DNA of 11,534 nt from NCBI GenBank assembly GCA_009782655.1, contig WRIQ01000017.1, positions 1 to 11,534 on the forward strand. The letters run 5' to 3'. A program made the translations under genes and the position numbers. The DNA is from Prolixibacteraceae bacterium (GTDB lineage Bacteria; Bacteroidota; Bacteroidia; Bacteroidales; Prolixibacteraceae). The notes below the pieces were generated by a model, which was not told the DNA's origin, did no database searches, and saw only the letters and a program-made list of their open reading frames with translations. Numbering within the stretch: position 1 is the first letter of the stretch; every line of letters begins with the position of its first letter. Shown here in pieces: positions 6,571 to 11,534 of the stretch.

Positions 6571-8106
6571 TTAACTCTCTCCTCCTACCGTTAGTTTACT
6601 TACCAAAGCCGATGGCATACCGCAAGTTACGGGACACGACTGTCCGTCTTTGCCGCAGGTCCATGTTCCGTTGTCTATTTTATAATTGTTGCCGATCATG
6701 GTCATGTCGGCCAGCGCCTGCGGTCCGTTTCCGATGATGTTGATATCTTTAACGGGCTGCGTGAGCTTGCCATTTTCAATCAGGTATCCGTCTTTCACAA
6801 AGAAAGTGAAATCGCCGGCGCCTATTTGCACCTGTCCGTTGGTGAAATTGGCGGCGTAGATTCCGTTTTTCACCGTGGAGATAATATCCTCTTCGCTCAC
6901 ATTTCCGGCCTCCATGTATGTAGCCCTCATCCGCGGGATCGACATCATGCGAAATGATTCGCGGCGGCCGTTTCCCGTTGATGGGATTCCGTAATGTCTG
7001 GCGCTGATGCGGTCGTGCAGATAGCTCGTCAGGATACCCTCGCGCACGATGTATGTCTTCTGTCCTTCAACGCCGTCGTCGTCGATATTCAGCGAGCCAC
7101 GGTTAAAGGGAATGGTGCCGTCGTCAACCACATTGATTTTATCGAGACAGATTTTCTTGTTCAGTTGCTCCGAAAAAATGGAAATATTCTTACGGTTGAA
7201 ATCGGCTTCGAAAGCATGTCCGATGGCTTCGTGCAAGAGGATGCCCGAACCGCCTGCTCCCATCACCACGGGCATTTCACCGCCTTTGGGTTTTATGGCA
7301 TGAAACAGGATGGAAGTTTTATCAACCGCTTCTTTGGCCAGCGTATCAATCAGTTCATCGGTCAAAAATTCGGTTCCCATCCTGAACGCGCGGGCTGAAT
7401 AGGAATTTTCTATTCTGTTGTTGTCGTTCATAATGCAGGTTGCCGTCAAAGACACCATGGGGCGGTAGTCGTAATAGGTCACGCCTTCGGAACTGCAAAA
7501 CAGTATATGCGATGTGCTGTCGCTAAGCGAGGCGCTCACTTTCATCACGCGGTTGTCGAGGGCGAAAATCTTGTCGTTCAGGCTTTGCAGATAGGGCATT
7601 TTCCCGTTAACGGCAATTTCATTCCACGGGGTTTTAATTGCGTAATAGTTGTTGACTACCGGCTTTTCGGTGAGGTTAGCAGGTTCTTTCACGGTTGCGT
7701 TTTCGGCAATGCGGGCTGCGGTTCGCGCCGCTTTCAGCATTTCGTTAGGGGAGATGTTTTCCACATAAGCATATCCGGTCTGGTCGCCGGAAATAACGCG
7801 CACACCCATTCCGAAATCGATGTTCGAAGAGGCCCGGTTGACAGCGCCATCCTGCAATCCCACACTGTTCCAGAAAGAGTGTTCGAAAAACAAATCGGCA
7901 TATTCGCCGCCCTTTTCCAACGCTGCGGCAAGTACTTTTTTCAAGTCGTTTCTGCTTACACCGAAATGATTCAGCGCAAAGGAAACGCCGACAGTTTTAT
8001 CAATGGCGCCTCCTCCGGCACAACCGGCCAGAAACGAAGGCAGTGCAAAGGCGCCCATCATGGCAACGCCTCCTGTTTTAATAAAGTCACGTCTGTTAAA
8101 ATTCAT
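6571..8106 (-). CDS. tldD: TldD-like zinc metallopeptidase with Tat-type lipoprotein signal
   Basis: A 511-residue catalytic subunit of the TldD/TldE peptidase. The zinc motif HEAIGH is at 292-297 (His292, Glu293, His297), and the C-terminal CGKDGQ carries the expected third ligand, Cys484, followed by the family ending LTVGG. The N-terminus MNFNRRDFIKTGGVAMMGAF has a twin-arginine motif (Arg5-Arg6) and a hydrophobic stretch, ending in the lipobox LAGC with Cys29. This predicts Tat export of a folded protein and lipid anchoring. E. coli TldD is about 481 residues and cytoplasmic, so the extra 30 residues are this signal. The gene is transcriptionally and translationally coupled to pmbA. A good promoter lies about 120 bases upstream. 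Confidence 0.93.
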   Translation of the reverse strand: MNFNRRDFIKTGGVAMMGAFALPSFLAGCAGGGAIDKTVGVSFALNHFGVSRNDLKKVLAAALEKGGEYADLFFEHSFWNSVGLQDGAVNRASSNIDFGMGVRVISGDQTGYAYVENISPNEMLKAARTAARIAENATVKEPANLTEKPVVNNYYAIKTPWNEIAVNGKMPYLQSLNDKIFALDNRVMKVSASLSDSTSHILFCSSEGVTYYDYRPMVSLTATCIMNDNNRIENSYSARAFRMGTEFLTDELIDTLAKEAVDKTSILFHAIKPKGGEMPVVMGAGGSGILLHEAIGHAFEADFNRKNISIFSEQLNKKICLDKINVVDDGTIPFNRGSLNIDDDGVEGQKTYIVREGILTSYLHDRISARHYGIPSTGNGRRESFRMMSIPRMRATYMEAGNVSEEDIISTVKNGIYAANFTNGQVQIGAGDFTFFVKDGYLIENGKLTQPVKDINIIGNGPQALADMTMIGNNYKIDNGTWTCGKDGQSCPVTCGMPSALVSKLTVGGES

Positions 8107-8174
8107 CTAAATTAATATTTGAGTTCGGTATATTTTCCAACTCCATTTTTCACTATTCTATTGATATTTTAAAT

Positions 8175-8206
8175 ATTTATCATTCAATACATCTAAATTT
8201 ATCATT
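8175..8206. repeat. Two 10-bp direct repeats in the tldD leader
   Basis: ATTTATCATT occurs at 8175-8184 and again at 8197-8206. The copies start 22 bases apart, about two helical turns, so a dimeric protein could bind both on one DNA face. They lie between the predicted tldD transcription start and its start codon. A+T-rich chance repetition is the alternative. Confidence 0.4.
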
Positions 8207-8210
8207 GGAA

Positions 8211-8342
8211 AAAGCTCCATTCAATCAACAAATTTATTTGTTTTCCCAACCCACCCCAAAAATTCCATAGGGAGTTGGGATATTTTCTTCTAAAAAATAT
8301 TGGATTCCGTATTTAATATTGACATAAAATGGTTGGAGCTTT
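8211..8342. repeat. Nested inverted repeats between the M49 gene and tldD
   Basis: The outer pair AAAGCTCCA (8211-8219) and TGGAGCTTT (8334-8342) is a perfect 9-bp inverted repeat. Inside are AACAAA/TTTGTT (8227-8232 with 8237-8242), TCCCAAC/GTTGGGA (8244-8250 with 8274-8280) and AATATT/AATATT (8296-8301 with 8315-8320). Read-through RNA from the M49 gene could fold into a three-hairpin, multi-branched structure, and on the minus strand the outer stem is followed by five T. The spacer from 8107 to 8399 has no gene. Confidence 0.4.
8229..8259 (-). promoter_or_regulatory. Promoter of tldD-pmbA (Bacteroidota type)
   Basis: On the minus strand, TTG (8257-8259, within TTTTGGGG), a 20-base spacer, then TAAATTTG (8229-8236), matching TAnnTTTG. 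Transcription would start near 8222, with a leader of about 115 bases. The -7 element lies inside a small palindrome, and the -33 element lies in the loop of a 7-bp inverted repeat. Confidence 0.6.
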
Positions 8343-8399
8343 ACAATTTCTCTATTTTTTATTGCACATTGATAATAAAGCGTATTTGTTCTGAGAATG

Positions 8400-10043
8400 T
8401 TACAATCCCAACGCTTGCGGCCCCTGTTCGAAATAGATATCGACCGGGATGCCGGCTTGGGAAATGCGGTACAAATCTTTCTGTAGTTCTTCGCGTATGA
8501 ATCCCATCTCTTCTATAATTTTTCCGGCTTTTTCGTAATCGCCGTCGCCCTGAATGCTCAGCAGCAACTGGGAGAGGCTGAACATCGCTTCTTTCATTTT
8601 TTCGAAATTCACGCGGTAGGTTCCCGTTGCGGGATTTCGCTCGAAGGCGCCTTTTTCCTGAAAATAGTAAAAGCGCATCATGTTGGCTTTTCCGTGGGCT
8701 GATGCGGCTCCAAACCGCACCGAGCGAAAAATGCCTGCCATAAATGTTACGAAATTGTCCATCAAATCCTTGTCGGTAAATTCGCCCTGCTGCGTCAGTT
8801 GATACACGCACCAGAGACCGAGAATGTCGGCTTTGCCCTCTTCTATGGAGGTGTAGTTGTTTTTCAGCGCCTCCCTGACGGTGGCCGACTGGTCGGTCAG
8901 TTTGCCAAGCCCCAGTCCGTGCGCCACTTCGTGGAACATGGTATTTTCGAAAAATGCGTCGAATTTCACATGTTTGCGCTGTTCCTGATCGATCAGTAAG
9001 TTTGCAATGGGCATCAGGATTTTGTCGAATTTGGCCTGCATCGAGTTTTTCAACTGGAGTTTGCGGCTACCTCTCAGTTCCCGCACTTTTTCGTCGTTGG
9101 GCAGGTTGATGGCGATGGTTTTGCTGCCGGCATTGCAATCGCCGGCGTAGTAAACGGCATTATAAACATTCATATCGGAGCCGGTTCCGGGCGTTTCGTT
9201 TTTGTATGCCTGCTCAACAGGCAGCGCCTTTTGTAAACCCGGCAGCAATGCGGTATATTTTTCCAGTTTTTGGCTCCACTCTTTGTCTTTTATCAAGATG
9301 AAAGATTCGTGCGCCGCTTTGTATCCAAACAGTTGATCCTCGTAATTTTCGATGGGCCCGATAACAAAATCGATGGCATTGGTTTTCATGTCCATCCACG
9401 CCATGTCGCTTTCGAAATAATCGTCGGTTTGTAAAGCTTTTGCCCTTAATGTAAGATATTTTTTCAATCCGTCGTCTTCGGCAAGCCCTGCAGCTATGTG
9501 AAGCAGTTTCGCGGCTTTCTCTATTTCGGGAGCGAAAGCTCTGTGGTAAGGTACGGCTATGATTTTGCCGCTTTTGTCGCGCTGAATAAGCGTATAAAGG
9601 CTTGCCTTTGCCGGTTCATCCCAATTTTCGAACTCTTCACGGGTCATGTCGAGGGGATAGAAACAGGCTCCATGAGGTTTTTCGCCGTATCCTTTGATAA
9701 AAGGTTCATTGTTGTTCAGCCGCTCCCAAGGGCCGTAATTGATCTTCAGGAACTTCAGCATCTTGGGATCGTCAACGCCGTTAAGCAGCATTTCCCTGTC
9801 GCCGTATGCCTCTTTCCAGAAAATCTCTTCCATCAGGGCGGCGGCCTCGAAAAGGATGGGCAGCATCTGCTTTTCCTTTGCAGTGAGTGTTGAGAGGTCG
9901 GCGGTGAGTGTGAACGACGCAAAGGCGTCGGCTTTCTTATGGAGTTCTTCAATTGAAATCATGGATTCGATTTTTTGTTGACTGCCCTGGTTATTACAGG
10001 ATGCAACTATAACAACAAGCAGAAATGGCAATAATTTTTTCAT
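8400..10043 (-). CDS. M49-like (dipeptidyl-peptidase III related) zinc metallopeptidase lipoprotein
   Basis: A 547-residue protein. The N-terminus MKKLLPFLLVVIVASC is a lipoprotein signal (lipobox VASC, Cys16), so it should be membrane-anchored outside the cytoplasm. The zinc site is HEVAH at 371-375 in the context FENTMFHEVAHGLGLG, with SIEEGKADILGLW (399-411) supplying the likely third ligand, Glu402; this matches the EExxAD-type second motif of family M49. Classical M49 enzymes have the six-residue HExxGH motif and about 700 residues. Five-residue motifs and shorter proteins are known in bacterial members and in plant Nudix-fused relatives. NVYNAVYYAGDCNAGSKTIA (292-311) is another conserved-looking block. 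The likely role is removal of dipeptides from oligopeptides. The gene follows a strong terminator and precedes tldD by 293 bases without a clear terminator. Confidence 0.82.
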   Translation of the reverse strand: MKKLLPFLLVVIVASCNNQGSQQKIESMISIEELHKKADAFASFTLTADLSTLTAKEKQMLPILFEAAALMEEIFWKEAYGDREMLLNGVDDPKMLKFLKINYGPWERLNNNEPFIKGYGEKPHGACFYPLDMTREEFENWDEPAKASLYTLIQRDKSGKIIAVPYHRAFAPEIEKAAKLLHIAAGLAEDDGLKKYLTLRAKALQTDDYFESDMAWMDMKTNAIDFVIGPIENYEDQLFGYKAAHESFILIKDKEWSQKLEKYTALLPGLQKALPVEQAYKNETPGTGSDMNVYNAVYYAGDCNAGSKTIAINLPNDEKVRELRGSRKLQLKNSMQAKFDKILMPIANLLIDQEQRKHVKFDAFFENTMFHEVAHGLGLGKLTDQSATVREALKNNYTSIEEGKADILGLWCVYQLTQQGEFTDKDLMDNFVTFMAGIFRSVRFGAASAHGKANMMRFYYFQEKGAFERNPATGTYRVNFEKMKEAMFSLSQLLLSIQGDGDYEKAGKIIEEMGFIREELQKDLYRISQAGIPVDIYFEQGPQALGL

Positions 10044-10056
10044 CTTTTTTTGTTTT

Positions 10057-10064
10057 CAAAGCTA
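10057..10064 (-). promoter_or_regulatory. Possible -7 element of the M49 gene promoter
   Basis: TAGCTTTG on the minus strand matches TAnnTTTG. No good TTG lies 19-20 bases upstream (only CTG, 16 bases away). Transcription would start within about 10 bases of the ATG at 10043. A promoter is expected here because a strong terminator lies just upstream. Confidence 0.4.
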
Positions 10065-10103
10065 AATAAATAGTTTTAACCAGCTACTGATGAAGATCAT
10101 AAA

Positions 10104-10144
10104 AAACAAATAACCGCTCCGAAATGCGGAACGGTTATTTGTTT
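10104..10144 (-). terminator. Strong intrinsic terminator after the TPR gene
   Basis: A 13-bp perfect inverted repeat (AAACAAATAACCG at 10104-10116, CGGTTATTTGTTT at 10132-10144) continues, after one mismatch, with TCCG/CGGA around the loop AAATG. On the minus strand it ends in a T run (complement of 10101-10106). It begins about 20 bases after the TPR stop codon. On the plus strand it also ends in TTTGTTT, so it may act in both directions. Confidence 0.88.
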
Positions 10145-10163
10145 CTTATGCCACAAACACATT

Positions 10164-11042
10164 TTATAACAGTCCTTTACAAACTTCGAGCAATTTTTTT
10201 GCATTTTCGTTTGTGTCATCAAGTTTTGCGGCGTTGCCCAACAGATCGACAGCTTTCTTAAATTCTGTTTTTGTTTTGGCGATCTCTTTTTTATAAGCAT
10301 CGTCTTCCAATGTCCAAACTCCGTCGTTTACTTTTTTGTTGGCGGCATTCAGAGCGTCTACCGTAGTTTTGTAAATACCGTTGGCTTCGCCCACATATAT
10401 GTTGGAAAGTGCGGCAGCGATTTTTTTATCTTCCGGAATTTTTTCGTTGGCCGTGATCAGCGTGTTTTTATAAGCTTCGTCGTCGCCCATTTTTTTCTGT
10501 GCAGCGGCTTTGCGCATATAAGCATCTTCGGCTTTGAACTCGACTTCGATGGCCTTGTCGAAAAAATCGATGGTTTTCTGATATTCATTCAGGCGGAAAG
10601 CAACAATGCCTGCATTGAATACCAAGGCGGGAATATTTTCGGGAATATTTTCTCCATCGCTGGTTTCGATGGCTTTTTCGATGGCTTTTTCAAAGCTGGC
10701 AAGTGCGCTCTTATAATCTTCTGTCTTGTTGTATATTGCGGCTTTATATTCCCACGATTTCGAGACATTTGCATCCGCTTCGATGGCTTTATCCAAATAA
10801 ACTAAAGCTTCTTCGTTTTTTCCGGCCTGCATGGCGGCATAACCAATGTTGAAATTTATCGCCGGTTCAACCTTCACGTCTCCCAAATTTTTCATCGCTT
10901 TGTCATATTTCTCAAAAGCTTCGGGATATTTACGGTTTTTCATGTCTTCATTTGCTTTTGTAATCAAGTCTGCGGCATTCTGCGCAAAAACCGCGACAGA
11001 AGCAAATAATACTGCTGCTAATAATAATAAATACTTTTTCAT
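10164..11042 (-). CDS. Secreted tetratricopeptide-repeat protein
   Basis: A 292-residue protein with a clean signal peptide (MKKYLLLLAAVLFASVAVFA, cleavage before Gln21), so periplasmic or surface-exposed. TPR units with the usual A/G-Y-A-F-A pattern can be laid out at about 25-58, 60-93, 94-135 (expanded) and 138-171, with weaker helices to the end. TPRs mediate protein contacts; the partner is unknown and the neighbours do not reveal it. Residues 118-126 (EKAIEKAIE) and 131-138 (ENIPENIP) are tandem four-residue duplications that lengthen the third unit. The gene stands alone between its own promoter and a strong terminator. The start is set by the signal peptide. Confidence 0.88.
   Translation of the reverse strand: MKKYLLLLAAVLFASVAVFAQNAADLITKANEDMKNRKYPEAFEKYDKAMKNLGDVKVEPAINFNIGYAAMQAGKNEEALVYLDKAIEADANVSKSWEYKAAIYNKTEDYKSALASFEKAIEKAIETSDGENIPENIPALVFNAGIVAFRLNEYQKTIDFFDKAIEVEFKAEDAYMRKAAAQKKMGDDEAYKNTLITANEKIPEDKKIAAALSNIYVGEANGIYKTTVDALNAANKKVNDGVWTLEDDAYKKEIAKTKTEFKKAVDLLGNAAKLDDTNENAKKLLEVCKGLL
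10629..10652. repeat. 12-bp tandem duplication in the TPR gene (ENIP x2)
   Basis: GGGAATATTTTC occurs twice, head to tail and without mismatch (10629-10640, 10641-10652). It adds four residues in frame to the loop between TPR units 3 and 4. The absence of divergence, including at silent sites, suggests a recent event. Confidence 0.85.
10664..10691. repeat. 12-bp tandem duplication in the TPR gene (EKAI x2)
   Basis: TTTCGATGGCTT occurs at 10664-10675 and 10676-10687, with the first four bases of a third copy at 10688-10691, all perfect. It adds four residues in frame to the second helix of TPR unit 3. It lies 11 bases from the ENIP duplication. Confidence 0.85.
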
Positions 11043-11097
11043 CTTTACTACGTTTAAATGTTCTAATATATTTTAGTTATTTTTTAAATCAGGTTTT

Positions 11098-11128
11098 CAA
11101 ACCTACAATTTTAATTCCAAAAACACAA
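11098..11128 (-). promoter_or_regulatory. Promoter of the TPR gene (Bacteroidota type)
   Basis: On the minus strand, TTG (11126-11128), a 20-base spacer, then TAGGTTTG (11098-11105), matching TAnnTTTG. Transcription would start near 11091, with a leader of about 50 bases before the ATG at 11042. Confidence 0.7.
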
Positions 11129-11166
11129 CTATTGTTTTCGTTCCCAATTCGCATTTCCTTAAAAAT

Positions 11167-11186
11167 ATAATCAATCGACTGATTAT
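11167..11186. promoter_or_regulatory. 20-bp dyad, possible activator or repressor site upstream of the TPR promoter
   Basis: ATAATCA and TGATTAT flank ATCGAC. The inner TCGA is also self-complementary, so nine of ten base pairs of the dyad match. Its near edge is about 38 bases upstream of the -33 element, where an activator could bind. It shares the half-site AATCA/TGATT with the dyad in the rplU promoter spacer, at a different spacing. Confidence 0.45.
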
Positions 11187-11534
11187 CAGACAATTTAATT
11201 TTTTGCAATTTTAAAAATTTGCTTTTCATTAACAAACATTACTTCTCGAATCTTGTTGATACAAATAAACTGTTTGCCTTTGTCAAACCCAATGATTGAG
11301 CGTAAAAACTATTCATTTATGGTGGACGAAAATAAAAAATAAATTTTGAAAAAGGAAAAGAAAATATTAAACGCAGTAAATTTATTTACACAATGAACTT
11401 GTTTACAATACTATATGGAAAAATATTTTTTATATGCTTATCTGAAATCATAATTCATTAATTTTGTCAACAATCATTTTGAAATAAATAAAACTTGGCG
11501 GAAGTTGACAATTTATAAAGAGCAGGTTTAAAAA
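11187..11534. other. Gene-free A+T-rich right end with an inverted repeat and possible outward promoter
   Basis: No credible coding frame is seen on either strand. TTGTCAAC (11464-11471) and GTTGACAA (11504-11511) form a perfect 8-bp inverted repeat, and AACTT/AAGTT (11492-11496, 11502-11506) nests partly inside it. TAATTTTG at 11459-11466 on the plus strand resembles a -7 element but lacks a good TTG upstream. If real, it would drive a gene beyond the window, and the inverted repeat would overlap its start site and leader. Confidence 0.35.

Noticed and set aside
7507..8115. 202-codon plus-strand frame opposite tldD
   Set aside because: It is a shadow of tldD, whose zinc motif and signal peptide are intact on the minus strand.
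8359..8811. 150-codon minus-strand frame overlapping the M49 gene
   Set aside because: It is Arg-rich and runs in a shifted frame within a well-supported gene.
11201..11218. A+T-rich near-palindrome (GCAATTTTAAAAATTTGC)
   Set aside because: It has mismatches at the centre and in one arm and very low complexity, so it is expected by chance.

Overview
The window looks like chromosomal core sequence from a member of the Bacteroidota, probably order Bacteroidales. The evidence is the promoters, which fit the Bacteroides consensus (TTG, about 19-20 bp, TAnnTTTG). Start codons also lack strong Shine-Dalgarno sequences, several proteins carry Bacteroidota-type lipoprotein signals, and the set of exported peptidases is typical of the group. 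No rRNA, tRNA, CRISPR array, integrase or insertion sequence was recognised.

Layout. From about 60 to 2904, on the minus strand, is a tight cluster: a decayed gene (2264-2904), a bifunctional-nuclease (DUF151) protein with a UVR tail, and a concentrative nucleoside transporter with a cleavable signal peptide, ending at a small terminator. A divergent intergenic region then holds a near-consensus promoter and a structured leader for rplU-rpmA (L21 and L27) on the plus strand, closed by a good intrinsic terminator. Next on the plus strand is serS. It converges on a minus-strand series running from the right end of the window: a secreted TPR protein with its own promoter and strong terminator, an M49-like metallopeptidase lipoprotein, and the tldD-pmbA (TldD/TldE) pair, whose genes are separated by one base. 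The last 400 bases hold no gene but carry dyad-symmetric sites.

How the genes may work together. The nuclease and nucleoside transporter could serve nucleotide turnover and salvage. rplU-rpmA-serS are translation genes. The M49-like lipoprotein and the TldD/TldE pair are metallopeptidases that suggest peptide processing at or outside the inner membrane, with the unusual point that only one partner of the TldD/TldE pair has an export signal.

I see no convincing new multi-gene system. The most useful leads are the rplU leader with possible pseudoknot, the TldD/TldE compartment mismatch, the multiply frameshifted gene ahead of the nuclease, dyad operators at the rplU and TPR promoters, two adjacent 12-bp in-frame duplications in the TPR gene, and structured intergenic DNA at 5092-5249 and 8175-8342.
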